DNA of 64,000 bases from Salinimicrobium flavum (GTDB lineage: Bacteria; Bacteroidota; Bacteroidia; Flavobacteriales; Flavobacteriaceae). Shown one piece after another: positions 25,831 to 34,761 of this stretch (the first letter of the stretch is position 1; every line of letters begins with the position of its first letter). A program made the position numbers and the translations under genes. Under the pieces are notes generated by a model that saw only the letters and a list, made by a program, of their open reading frames with translations, was not told the DNA's origin and did not search any database. Location: NCBI RefSeq assembly GCF_042684505.1, contig NZ_JBHULT010000008.1, forward strand, positions 285,140 through 349,139. Reading direction: 5' to 3'.

Positions 25831-25907
25831 CATATTCCTATCAACCCGACAGGGGAATTTAAATAGCATTTGCAAGTGAATGTTTCGGTAGTTCAGATTT
25901 TTAAAAT

Positions 25908-25915
25908 TATTTTTG
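25908..25915 (+). promoter_or_regulatory. -7 box of purK-purE
   Basis: TATTTTTG, an exact -7 match 16 bases before the purK ATG. A -33 TTG is not evident. Confidence 0.5.
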
Positions 25916-25931
25916 CTGAAAGACCACCTTG

Positions 25932-27101
25932 ATGACAGACTATTTCTCTTCAGATTTTAAGCTTGGAATACTTGGCGGAGGCCAGTTGGGGAAAATGATG
26001 CTCTATGAAACCCGGAAATTCGACATTCAAACCCTGGTGCTTGATCCCAGTCCTGAAGCACCTTCCAGGATCTCCTGTGACCATTTTTTTCAGGGAGACC
26101 TTATGGATTATGACACTGTACTGGAATTTGGAAGAAAAGCAGATGTTCTGACCTTTGAAATAGAGACCGTTAATGTAAAAGCACTGGAAAAACTGGAACA
26201 GGAAGGCAAAAAAGTCTATCCCTCGTCCCAGACACTAAAAAAAATTCAGGACAAGGGGGTTCAGAAGCAATTTTATACTGAAAATGCCATTCCTACTGCA
26301 GCTTTCAAAAAATTTGATTCTAAAAAGAAACTTTTGGAGAGTATTCAAAAAGGGGAAATTCAAATGCCTTTTGTGTGGAAAAGTACCACCGGAGGTTATG
26401 ACGGGAAAGGTGTTACTGTTATAAAAAGTGAAGGAGCTCTAAATGAATTGGATGAATCTCCCTGTATTGCTGAAGACCTCATCCCTTTCAAAAATGAGTT
26501 GGCAGTGATCGTTGCCAGGAACCCTTCAGGGGATTTGAAAACATATCCGGTAGTGGAAATGGAATTCCATCCTGAAGCCAACCAGGTGGAATATGTGATC
26601 TGCCCTGCAAGGATAGATCCTTCTGTTGCTGAAAAAGCCCGGAAAGTGGCCGAAAAAGTTTCCAAAGCATTTGAACATGTAGGACTACTTGCTGTTGAAA
26701 TGTTCCAGACCGAAGATGACCAGATCCTGGTCAATGAAGTAGCCCCACGACCCCATAATAGCGGACATTATAGTATAGAGGCCGGTTTCACAAACCAGTT
26801 CGAACAACAAATACGGGCCATTCTGGACCTTCCGCTAGGGAATACAGATAGTAAAGTTGGAGGGGTGATGGTGAACCTGGTGGGAGAAGAAGGTTACACC
26901 GGCAATGTGATCTATGAGAATATTCGTGAGATCATGAAACTAAAAGGAGTGACCCCTCATATCTACGGAAAAAAAATTACCCGGCCCTTTAGAAAGATGG
27001 GCCATGTCACCATTGTAAACGAAGACCTTGCAGAAGCCAGGATCCTGGCTGAAATAGTTAAAAACACGATAAGGGTGACCGGAAGTGAAAAAATAAATTA
27101 A
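25932..27101 (+). CDS. purK: 5-(carboxyamino)imidazole ribonucleotide synthase
   Basis: ATP-grasp enzyme that carboxylates AIR to N5-CAIR in purine synthesis. The 389-residue protein (ATG at 25932; a TTG one codon earlier is less likely) has the N-terminal LGILGGGQLGKMMLYE, ATP-grasp elements VWKSTTGGYDGKGV, and VNEVAPRPHNSGHYSIEA. purE follows after 10 bases, so the pair performs both steps from AIR to CAIR. Length is normal. Confidence 0.95.
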   Translation: MTDYFSSDFKLGILGGGQLGKMMLYETRKFDIQTLVLDPSPEAPSRISCDHFFQGDLMDYDTVLEFGRKADVLTFEIETVNVKALEKLEQEGKKVYPSSQTLKKIQDKGVQKQFYTENAIPTAAFKKFDSKKKLLESIQKGEIQMPFVWKSTTGGYDGKGVTVIKSEGALNELDESPCIAEDLIPFKNELAVIVARNPSGDLKTYPVVEMEFHPEANQVEYVICPARIDPSVAEKARKVAEKVSKAFEHVGLLAVEMFQTEDDQILVNEVAPRPHNSGHYSIEAGFTNQFEQQIRAILDLPLGNTDSKVGGVMVNLVGEEGYTGNVIYENIREIMKLKGVTPHIYGKKITRPFRKMGHVTIVNEDLAEARILAEIVKNTIRVTGSEKIN

Positions 27102-27111
27102 AAATAAAAAG

Positions 27112-27597
27112 ATGAGTAAAGTCAGCATTATAATGGGCAGCACCAGTGATCTCCCGGTCATGCAGGAAGCTATTGACATTCTGGAACAGTTTGGTATTGA
27201 GACCGAAGTTGATATCGTTTCTGCCCACCGCACCCCCGAAAAACTTTTTGATTACGGTAAGAATGCCCATACCCGGGGTATTGGGGTGGTCATAGCCGGA
27301 GCCGGCGGCGCGGCGCATCTACCGGGAATGGTAGCTTCCCTCTCCCCTCTTCCGGTCATAGGAGTGCCGGTTAAATCAAGTAATTCTATTGACGGTTGGG
27401 ACTCTGTGCTTTCTATCTTACAAATGCCCGGCGGCGTCCCTGTTGCCACAGTTGCCCTAAACGGTGCAAAAAATGCCGGAATCCTGGCTGCACAGATCCT
27501 GGGGAGTTCCGATATAAAAATTCAGGATAAGATCCTTTCTTATAAAGAAGACCTCAAAAGTAAAGTAATAGAAGGCGCAAAAAGCCTGAAAAAATAA
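27112..27597 (+). CDS. purE: N5-carboxyaminoimidazole ribonucleotide mutase
   Basis: Class I PurE, converting N5-CAIR to CAIR. The 161-residue protein has the family start VSIIMGSTSDLPVMQEA, the SAHRTPE loop, AGAGGAAHLPGM, PVIGVPV and QMPGGVPVATVA. Length and motifs fit the octameric bacterial enzyme. A terminator overlaps its stop codon. Confidence 0.96.
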   Translation: MSKVSIIMGSTSDLPVMQEAIDILEQFGIETEVDIVSAHRTPEKLFDYGKNAHTRGIGVVIAGAGGAAHLPGMVASLSPLPVIGVPVKSSNSIDGWDSVLSILQMPGGVPVATVALNGAKNAGILAAQILGSSDIKIQDKILSYKEDLKSKVIEGAKSLKK

Positions 27598-27622
27598 AGC
27601 CACGCTTTCACGTGGCTTTTTA
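27596..27622 (+). terminator. terminator of purK-purE
   Basis: AAAGCCACG (27596-27604) pairs with CGTGGCTTT (27611-27619) around a six-base loop, followed by T residues. The stem starts inside the purE stop codon. Confidence 0.88.
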
Positions 27623-27822
27623 AGTAGCATTTTAAACCTTTAATAGTATTTATTAACCATTCTAAATATATTAATCAAAACCTAAAAGCTACTATCTTTA
27701 TAAAGAGTTGATCTTTCAAATCTGTTTCAGATGTTAAAGTAAATAAAAAAAATCTTCAGAAACCAACAAAATTTAAACTTTTCGTTAAAAACCTTTGTTT
27801 TTCCGACTAAAATATAGTTAAA

Positions 27823-29856
27823 ATGATGAACCAGAATCCTCTTTTAGAACCATTTATACACGCCCCTTTTTCAAAAATAAAGCCCGAACATTTTAAACCG
27901 GCTATAGAAGAAGCGATACTAATGGCGAAAAAAGAGATTGAAAAGATCACTTCTTCAACAGAGCCTGCCACCTTCAGTAATACCTTGGAAGAACTTGAAT
28001 TTGCGGGGGAAACCCTCGACAGGATCACCAGTATCTTTTTTAATCTGAATTCAGCAGAGACCAATGACCAGATCCAGCAACTGGCACAGGAGATATCCCC
28101 TATCCTGACAGATTTTAAAAATGATCTAATCCAGGATCCCGAACTATTTGAAAGGGTAAAAACGGTATACGACCAGAAGGACGAACTCGGGCTCACTGTT
28201 GAACAAGACACTTTACTGGACAAAAAGTACAGAATGTTTACTAGAAATGGTACGAACCTGGATGCTGAAGGCAAGCAGCAACTGCGGCAGCTGGACAAAA
28301 AACTTGCTGCCCTCAGCCTTAAATTCGGAGAAAATGTATTGGCAGAAACCAATAGATATGAGCTTCACATAGTAAACGAAGAGGAGTTGGATGGCCTTCC
28401 TCCCGGTGCTAAAAGTGCTGCCAGAATGCTGGCAAAAGAAAAGAACAAAGAAGGCTGGATCTTCAATTTGCATTATCCCAGCTATATTCCATTCATGAAG
28501 TATGCAAAAAACCGGAAACTGCGCAAAGAAATGGCCATTGCTTTTGGGGCAAAAGGCTTCCACAATGACCATCTCGACAATCAGCAGAATGTCCTGGAGA
28601 TCGTTAACCTTCGTTATCAAAAAGCAAAATTACTCGGCTACCCTACCTATGCTCATTTCAAACTGGAAGAAAGGATGGCAGAAACCCCTGAGAAAGTAAA
28701 TTCATTCATGGAGGAACTATTGCATAAGGCAAAACCCGCCGCTCAATATGAATTTAAGGAACTGGAGGAATTTGCGCAAAATCTGGACAATATTGAAAAA
28801 CTCCAAAAATGGGATGCTGCATATTATAGCGAAAAGCTTAAACAGGATCGTTTCGACCTGGATGACGAGCAGTTAAAGCCCTATTTTGAACTTAATAATG
28901 TGATCAACGGGGTATTTACGATCGCCGGAAAACTTTATGGACTGAAATTCAAAGAAGTTTTTGATGTTGACACCTACCATCCAGAAGTTAAAACCTATTT
29001 GGTGACAGATGAAGATGGGAAAGAGATTTCTCTGTTTTATGCAGATTTTCATCCACGGGAAGGAAAACGCGGAGGTGCCTGGATGACTTCCTATAAATCA
29101 CAGTTCCGAAGAAACGATCTTGATGAACGCCCGCATATTTCTATTGTATGCAATTTCACCAAACCCACTGAGGAGGAGCCTTCTTTACTGACCTTTAATG
29201 AAGTTACCACTCTTTTCCACGAATTTGGACATGCCTTGCATGGCATGCTGGCTAACACCATCTACCCCAGTATTTCGGGCACGAATGTTTTTTGGGATTT
29301 TGTGGAACTTCCAAGTCAGGTGCTTGAGAACTGGTGTTATGAGAAGGAAGCCCTGGAGCTATTTGCGACACACTACGAAACAGGAGAGGTGATCCCTGAA
29401 GATCTCATTCAGAAAATAAAAGATTCCTCTACCTTCCACGAAGGAATGGCCACTTTAAGGCAACTAAGTTTTGGAATGCTTGATATGAGCTGGCACAGTG
29501 AAGACCCCTCCAACATCACCGATGTAAAGGAACATGAAGAAAAAGCTTTTGAACAAACACAGCTCTATCCCGAGGTCAAGGAAAATTGCATGAGCACCTC
29601 CTTCTCTCATATTTTTCAGGGAGGGTATGCTGCAGGTTATTATTCGTATAAATGGGCAGAAGTACTGGATGCAGATACCTTTGAATACTTTTCGGAAAAA
29701 GGCATTTTTGACCGGGATACTGCCAGGAAATTCAGGGACACCATTCTTTCTCAGGGTGGTACCGAGCATCCGCTGACCTTATATAAACGCTTCCGCGGAA
29801 AAGAAGCAGCTCCTGAAGCACTTTTAAGAAGAGCAGGTCTGCTTCCCAAGAAATAA
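27823..29856 (+). CDS. M3-family zinc oligopeptidase (Dcp/OpdA-like)
   Basis: Cytosolic or periplasmic peptidase of the thimet-oligopeptidase group that degrades short peptides. The 677-residue protein carries the zinc motif HEFGH (His466, Glu467, His470) and the third ligand Glu495 in WDFVELPSQ, spaced as expected. No signal peptide is seen (MMNQNPLLEPFIHAPFSKIK), so cytosolic. The FWDFVELPSQVLENW and C-terminal YKRFRGKEAAPEALLRR blocks resemble peptidyl-dipeptidase Dcp. Two ATG codons in a row open the gene; either may be used. It stands alone between purE and the sigma factor. Confidence 0.92.
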   Translation: MMNQNPLLEPFIHAPFSKIKPEHFKPAIEEAILMAKKEIEKITSSTEPATFSNTLEELEFAGETLDRITSIFFNLNSAETNDQIQQLAQEISPILTDFKNDLIQDPELFERVKTVYDQKDELGLTVEQDTLLDKKYRMFTRNGTNLDAEGKQQLRQLDKKLAALSLKFGENVLAETNRYELHIVNEEELDGLPPGAKSAARMLAKEKNKEGWIFNLHYPSYIPFMKYAKNRKLRKEMAIAFGAKGFHNDHLDNQQNVLEIVNLRYQKAKLLGYPTYAHFKLEERMAETPEKVNSFMEELLHKAKPAAQYEFKELEEFAQNLDNIEKLQKWDAAYYSEKLKQDRFDLDDEQLKPYFELNNVINGVFTIAGKLYGLKFKEVFDVDTYHPEVKTYLVTDEDGKEISLFYADFHPREGKRGGAWMTSYKSQFRRNDLDERPHISIVCNFTKPTEEEPSLLTFNEVTTLFHEFGHALHGMLANTIYPSISGTNVFWDFVELPSQVLENWCYEKEALELFATHYETGEVIPEDLIQKIKDSSTFHEGMATLRQLSFGMLDMSWHSEDPSNITDVKEHEEKAFEQTQLYPEVKENCMSTSFSHIFQGGYAAGYYSYKWAEVLDADTFEYFSEKGIFDRDTARKFRDTILSQGGTEHPLTLYKRFRGKEAAPEALLRRAGLLPKK

Positions 29857-29910
29857 TCAGGAAAGGTTAAAGCATTTTTCATTTGTCAGTTTTTTAACTG
29901 AATCTTTTGC

Positions 29911-29918
29911 TATTTTTG
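29911..29918 (+). promoter_or_regulatory. -7 box of the ECF sigma factor gene
   Basis: TATTTTTG, an exact TAnnTTTG match, 17 bases before the ATG at 29936. A TTG at the right -33 distance is lacking. Confidence 0.45.
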
Positions 29919-29935
29919 AAGAAGGAATTTCAGAA

Positions 29936-30487
29936 ATGACAGAAATTAGGTTAGAACCCGAAAAGTGGGTGGACAGGTATGCTGATTACCTTTTTAACTA
30001 CACCATAGTGCGTGTAAATGACAGGGACGTGGCCAATGATATCATTTCTGAAACTTTTTTAGCCGGCCTTGGCTCCATGAAGAACTTTAAAGGTGAGGCT
30101 TCAGAAAGAACCTGGCTGATCTCTATCCTAAAAAGAAAGATCGTAGATTATTACCGAAAGATAAATTCCAATAAAGGCAAAGCTGAAGTGAAGATTTCCA
30201 GCCCAGACGGGGAAACCGAAGGGGAATGGCTGGAAGAAAAAGTGGCCGACCTCTCTGACAAGTCTGCCGAAGATATTATGGAAAATGAGGAGTTGGGGCT
30301 GGCGATACTGGAATGTATGGACCAACTTCCGGAAAAGCAGGCTGTCATTTTTAAAAAGAAGACGATCGAAGGCCTGGATACTGAAACAATTTGTAATGAA
30401 TTCAATATCACACCGTCTAATTTATGGGTAATCATTCATCGAGCCAGAACTTCTCTGGCCAAATGCCTGGAAAAAAACTGGTTTTAA
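29936..30487 (+). CDS. ECF-type RNA polymerase sigma factor
   Basis: Sigma-70 family regulator of 183 residues. Region 2 is seen in YLFNYTIVRVNDRDVANDIISETFLAGL and FKGEASERTWLISILKRKIVDYYRK; region 4 in LPEKQAVIFKKKTIEGLDTETICNEF, then NITPSNLWVIIHRARTSLAKCL. A charged linker joins them. It is followed after 2 bases by a small zinc-motif protein that I infer to be its anti-sigma factor. Regulon unknown. Confidence 0.92.
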   Translation: MTEIRLEPEKWVDRYADYLFNYTIVRVNDRDVANDIISETFLAGLGSMKNFKGEASERTWLISILKRKIVDYYRKINSNKGKAEVKISSPDGETEGEWLEEKVADLSDKSAEDIMENEELGLAILECMDQLPEKQAVIFKKKTIEGLDTETICNEFNITPSNLWVIIHRARTSLAKCLEKNWF

Positions 30488-30489
30488 TT

Positions 30490-30753
30490 ATGAGCATAAT
30501 GCGTTTTTTTGGTCTTGATTGTGCAGAAGCAGCTAGCGCCTGCCATAAAGCAGAATATAACGAAGCCGGGCTGGTCGAAAAACTCAGGTTAAAACTACAC
30601 CTTTTCCTGTGCACCCCCTGTAAAGATTACAACCAGAAGAACCATAAATTAAGTCATCTCATCAAAAAAGCTAATCTTCATTCCTGCTCTGAGGAGGAAA
30701 AAGAAGCATACCGGCAGCGAATAAACGAGCAAAGATCAGAGACTTCCCGTTAA
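30490..30753 (+). CDS. small zinc-binding anti-sigma candidate
   Basis: An 87-residue soluble protein. I start at the ATG at 30490 (MSIMRFFGLDCAEA), since the longer frame from 30424 runs inside the sigma gene. It contains CHKAEYNEAG and the ZAS-type motif H37-x3-C41-x2-C44 (HLFLCTPC), with Cys18-His19 upstream, as in zf-HC2 anti-sigma domains. There is no transmembrane segment, so it would be a cytosolic sensor. Its position two bases after the sigma gene supports the role. Its 3' end overlaps the convergent UbiA-like gene by 18 bases. Confidence 0.8.
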   Translation: MSIMRFFGLDCAEAASACHKAEYNEAGLVEKLRLKLHLFLCTPCKDYNQKNHKLSHLIKKANLHSCSEEEKEAYRQRINEQRSETSR

Positions 30754-31557
30754 CAACAACATCAGTAACCAGAAGATTGGAAGCGCCTCAACCCAAAATG
30801 AGGAATAATAGGAACTCTGCCTCTCCCTTGTCTTCCAGATAAATCCCGCCGAGACCACTATTGTCACTGCCAGTGCCCCTAAAGCTGGAACAGTGCCGTA
30901 CGGTTTGAAAATTTGTATAAGAAGGGCAGCAACCAAAAGTGCGAGTCCAAGAAGTTTTGTTTTCGTCACGCCTACCCGCTGCGGCATGGTTCCTAACTGC
31001 AGTAGATCATATCGAAGATCCCTTATCTCAAAAGGAATGGTCCAGGCCAGGACCAGCAGGAAACGCTGAACGAATTCCATTACTATATTTACCACTGAAA
31101 CTTCACCAACTGTCACAACAGGCAGAACTACTGTAACCCCGGCCCATACGAATGCGATAATAAAAATCTTTATCCCCGATATACTTCTAAGGTTTCTTTG
31201 TTTACTGAAAACAGGCAGGGCATACAGAAGCGTTAATGATCCAAAAATTGCAGCCCAGATCAGGATTTTAAGTTCTACCGTGAAAGCCGCCCATATTAAA
31301 AATAAGAAGGAAATGAATGAAAAAATCTGGATCAAACGCAGGCCTTTAGCAAGACTGCGATGATGCAGTTTCGCGACCCCTGCATACTTCACAAAATTAT
31401 AACCGGTAATGCTTCCGAAAAAAATAAAAAACAGCAGCCTCAAATCAGGTTTTAATCCATAATGGAAAAAGGTCACCAGGCCAAGCGAAACGACAGCTAA
31501 AGCCACATGAATACTGCTGTTGATGTAAAAATCAAAAAGCCGTTTTATCATCTCCAT
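30736..31557 (-). CDS. UbiA-superfamily-like membrane protein
   Basis: A 273-residue polytopic membrane protein with about eight hydrophobic segments. The layout suggests the UbiA prenyltransferase superfamily: an IRDLRYDLLQLGTMPQRVG loop gives the second Asp motif (DLRYD), and LLYALPVF resembles the first half. But the place of the first Asp-rich motif reads GYNFVKYAGVAKLHH with no aspartate, so prenyl transfer is doubtful. The start could be 31557 (MEMIKRLF) or two codons later (ATG at 31549-31551). No partner genes give a hint. It converges with the anti-sigma gene and diverges from gcvP. Confidence 0.65.
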   Translation of the reverse strand: MEMIKRLFDFYINSSIHVALAVVSLGLVTFFHYGLKPDLRLLFFIFFGSITGYNFVKYAGVAKLHHRSLAKGLRLIQIFSFISFLFLIWAAFTVELKILIWAAIFGSLTLLYALPVFSKQRNLRSISGIKIFIIAFVWAGVTVVLPVVTVGEVSVVNIVMEFVQRFLLVLAWTIPFEIRDLRYDLLQLGTMPQRVGVTKTKLLGLALLVAALLIQIFKPYGTVPALGALAVTIVVSAGFIWKTRERQSSYYSSFWVEALPIFWLLMLLLTGSL

Positions 31558-31675
31558 TCTCCTTTTTAAAACAGGGGATCTTTTCCATTAAAAGTTAACA
31601 ATACTTGCGCTCCAAATCATTAAAAAATAGGTTTAAAATCCGTAATTTCGCAGCTCAAAACACAACTTTTACTTA

Positions 31676-34525
31676 ATGAACACTTTTTCTTTTGCCTCAC
31701 GTCATATAGGTCCCAGGGAAAACGACCTTCAGGAAATGTTGAAAACAGTTGGAGTGGACTCCATGGAACAACTGATCTACGAGACACTTCCCGATGATAT
31801 TCGCCTTAAAAAAGACCTCGAACTTGCCCCTGCCATGAGTGAACATGAATACCTCTCTCACAACATTGCACTGGCAGCCAAAAATAAAGTTTTTAGAACG
31901 TATATTGGATTAGGATATCACCAATCTATTTTGCCCGCTGTAATTCAGCGTAATATTTTGGAAAATCCGGGATGGTATACGGCTTATACTCCTTACCAGG
32001 CTGAGATTGCCCAGGGAAGGCTGGAAGCCCTCTTAAACTTCCAGACTGTAATCGCCGACCTTACGGGAATGGAGCTGGCAAACGCCTCTCTTTTGGATGA
32101 AGCCACTGCCGCTGCTGAAGCCATGTCACTTTTATTCGAATTAAGGGACCGGGACCAAAAGAAAAAAGAGGTGAACAAATTCTTCGTTTCTGAAGAAGTC
32201 TTACCTCAAACCATCGACGTACTTAAAACCAGGGCTATTCCATTGAATATCGAATTGGTCATTGGAGATCACGAAGCTTTTGAGTTCTCTAATGATTTCT
32301 TCGGAGCATTTTTACAATACCCCGGAAAATTAGGTCACGTATTTGACTATTCCGGTTTTGTTGCTAAAGCAAAAGAAAACAATATTAAAACAGCTGTGGC
32401 AGCAGACTTGCTTGCACTGGTAAAGCTTCGTGCTCCCGGTGAGTTTGGTGTAGATGTGGTAGTGGGAACTTCCCAACGTTTCGGGATCCCTCTCGGGTAT
32501 GGAGGACCGCATGCGGCATATTTTGCCACCCGGGAAGAATTCAAGAGAAGTATTCCCGGTAGGATCATTGGGGTAACCAAGGACACTGATGGAAATTTTG
32601 CCCTGAGAATGGCACTTCAAACGCGGGAACAGCACATTAAACGCGACAGAGCTACTTCAAATATTTGCACCGCACAGGTATTACTGGCTGTTATGGCCGG
32701 TATGTATGCCGTTTACCACGGACCAAAAGGTTTGAAATTTATTGCAACCCGGGTACATAACCTTGCAGTAACAGCCGCCGAAAATATTGAAAAACTTGGT
32801 TTCTCTCAGCTCAACTCCTCCTATTTTGACACCATCCTTATTAAGGCTGATGCCAAAAAGATCAGGGAGATCGCAGAGAGAAATGAAGTGAATTTCTATT
32901 ATCCTTCAACAGATGCAGTTGCTATTTCTCTGAATGAGGCTACCAACCTGGACGATGTGAACACAATTATTTCCATCTTTTCGGAAGCCGCAGGAAAAGA
33001 CTTTGTTAAAGCTTTAAAACTTTCAGAAACAACACATATCCCGGGATCTGTAGAGAGGAAAACTGAATTCCTTAAGAATGATGTTTTCAACTCCTATCAT
33101 TCCGAGACTGATATGATGCGGTACATCAAGAAGCTGGAGCGAAAAGACCTTTCTTTGAATCACTCCATGATCTCTTTAGGATCTTGTACCATGAAGCTGA
33201 ACGCAGCATCAGAAATGTTGCCGTTAAGCTACCCTCAATGGGGGAATATTCACCCCTTCGTACCCCTGGATCAGGCTGAAGGATACCAGATCGTTCTGAA
33301 GAGGCTTGAAAAGCAACTTACGGAGATCACCGGGTTCTCAGCAACATCATTGCAGCCAAATTCGGGCGCACAGGGAGAATATGCAGGTCTCATGGTAATC
33401 AGGGCGTATCATGAATCCCGTGGGGACAGCCACAGAAACATTTGTTTGATCCCATCCTCCGCTCACGGAACCAACCCTGCTTCAGCAGTAATGGCGGGTA
33501 TGAAAGTGGTTGTAACCAAATCTACCGAGACTGGAAATATTGACGTGGAAGACCTTCGGGAAAAAGCTATAAAATACAAGGACAACCTTGCTGCACTGAT
33601 GGTAACCTATCCATCAACCCACGGGGTTTTTGAATCTGCCATTACAGAGATCATCAAGATCACACACGATAACGGCGGCCAGGTTTACATGGATGGAGCC
33701 AACATGAACGCGCAGGTAGGACTTACCAGCCCCGGGGTGATTGGAGCTGACGTTTGTCACCTTAACCTGCATAAGACATTTGCTATTCCTCATGGAGGTG
33801 GAGGTCCCGGAGTAGGACCTATTTGTGTAGCAGAACAACTTGTTCCTTTCCTACCGGGCAATCCGGTGATCCCAACAGGAGGAGATACGGCTATTACGGC
33901 TATCTCTGCAGCACCCTGGGGTTCTGCTTTAGTATGTCTCATCTCTTATGGCTATATCACCATGCTGGGCAGCGAAGGGTTGAAAAAATCTACGGAATAT
34001 GCCATCCTTAATGCGAATTATGTCAAGGCACGTATTGATGAACACTACAAGACCCTCTACAGTGGGGAACGCGGCCGTGCTGCGCACGAAATGATCGTAG
34101 ACTGTCGTCCTTTCAAAGCAAAAGGAATCGAAGTTACTGATATCGCGAAAAGATTGATCGATTACGGATTCCACGCGCCAACAGTGTCTTTCCCGGTGGC
34201 AGGAACCCTCATGATCGAACCAACTGAAAGTGAAAGTAAAACTGAACTTGACAGGTTTTGTGATGCCATGATCTCTATCAGAAAAGAGATCAACGAGGTA
34301 ACTGCAGAAGAGCCAAACAACGTTTTGAAAAACTCCCCCCACACTTTGGCAATGCTGACTACCGATGAGTGGAATTTCCCTTACACCAGGGAAAAAGCAG
34401 CTTTTCCGTTGGAATATCTTTCAGAGAACAAATTCTGGCCTTCCATAAGAAGGGTAGATGAAGCTTTTGGAGACAGGAACCTTATTTGCACCTGCGCGCC
34501 CATAGAGGAGTATATGGAAGAATAA
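31676..34525 (+). CDS. gcvP: glycine dehydrogenase (decarboxylating), P-protein
   Basis: PLP enzyme of the glycine cleavage system that decarboxylates glycine and passes the aminomethyl group to lipoylated H-protein. The 949-residue single-chain form spans both halves; the PLP lysine is Lys700 in NLHKTFAIPHGGGGPGVGP. Other landmarks are FIGLGYHQ-like TYIGLGYHQSILPAVI, YTPYQAEIAQGRLEALLN, GVTKDTDGNFALRMALQTRE and SSAHGTNPASAVM. Length is normal. No glycine riboswitch is apparent in the short 5' gap; gcvT and gcvH are not in the window. A strong terminator follows. Confidence 0.97.
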   Translation: MNTFSFASRHIGPRENDLQEMLKTVGVDSMEQLIYETLPDDIRLKKDLELAPAMSEHEYLSHNIALAAKNKVFRTYIGLGYHQSILPAVIQRNILENPGWYTAYTPYQAEIAQGRLEALLNFQTVIADLTGMELANASLLDEATAAAEAMSLLFELRDRDQKKKEVNKFFVSEEVLPQTIDVLKTRAIPLNIELVIGDHEAFEFSNDFFGAFLQYPGKLGHVFDYSGFVAKAKENNIKTAVAADLLALVKLRAPGEFGVDVVVGTSQRFGIPLGYGGPHAAYFATREEFKRSIPGRIIGVTKDTDGNFALRMALQTREQHIKRDRATSNICTAQVLLAVMAGMYAVYHGPKGLKFIATRVHNLAVTAAENIEKLGFSQLNSSYFDTILIKADAKKIREIAERNEVNFYYPSTDAVAISLNEATNLDDVNTIISIFSEAAGKDFVKALKLSETTHIPGSVERKTEFLKNDVFNSYHSETDMMRYIKKLERKDLSLNHSMISLGSCTMKLNAASEMLPLSYPQWGNIHPFVPLDQAEGYQIVLKRLEKQLTEITGFSATSLQPNSGAQGEYAGLMVIRAYHESRGDSHRNICLIPSSAHGTNPASAVMAGMKVVVTKSTETGNIDVEDLREKAIKYKDNLAALMVTYPSTHGVFESAITEIIKITHDNGGQVYMDGANMNAQVGLTSPGVIGADVCHLNLHKTFAIPHGGGGPGVGPICVAEQLVPFLPGNPVIPTGGDTAITAISAAPWGSALVCLISYGYITMLGSEGLKKSTEYAILNANYVKARIDEHYKTLYSGERGRAAHEMIVDCRPFKAKGIEVTDIAKRLIDYGFHAPTVSFPVAGTLMIEPTESESKTELDRFCDAMISIRKEINEVTAEEPNNVLKNSPHTLAMLTTDEWNFPYTREKAAFPLEYLSENKFWPSIRRVDEAFGDRNLICTCAPIEEYMEE

Positions 34526-34540
34526 ATTTATCTTTTTTGA

Positions 34541-34570
34541 AAACCCGAAGGCAAAATCCTTCGGGTTTTT
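34541..34570 (+). terminator. terminator of gcvP
   Basis: AAACCCGAAGG (34541-34551) pairs perfectly with CCTTCGGGTTT (34558-34568) around a six-base loop, then T residues. Confidence 0.92.
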
Positions 34571-34726
34571 CATTTTCAAGAATATCACCTTTAACTTATT
34601 CTTAACAAAAGAGATACAGAAAAATGGAATTTTTAATCTTTTACAAAATAATGGATCGATAAATGCAGCATTCATAATCAAGGATATTTTCTTTAATTAA
34701 ATTGGTCAATACTGAAGCTGATTTAT

Positions 34727-34734
34727 TAATTTTG
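34727..34734 (+). promoter_or_regulatory. -7 box of the FabH-like gene
   Basis: TAATTTTG, an exact -7 match 27 bases before the ATG at 34762. A TTG at 34702-34704 lies 22 bases upstream, slightly further than the usual 19-21. Confidence 0.5.
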
Positions 34735-34761
34735 AAGCAATTACCCCATTAATTATAAACG

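Noticed and set aside
27598..27822. Small RNA or gene between purE and the M3 peptidase
   Set aside because: Apart from the purE terminator I see only AT-rich sequence with no promoter-terminator pair.
30424..30489. Longer frame for the anti-sigma candidate
   Set aside because: It lies within the sigma factor gene and adds no zinc or family motif.
31558..31675. Glycine riboswitch upstream of gcvP
   Set aside because: The gap is too short for the tandem aptamers and no conserved core is visible.
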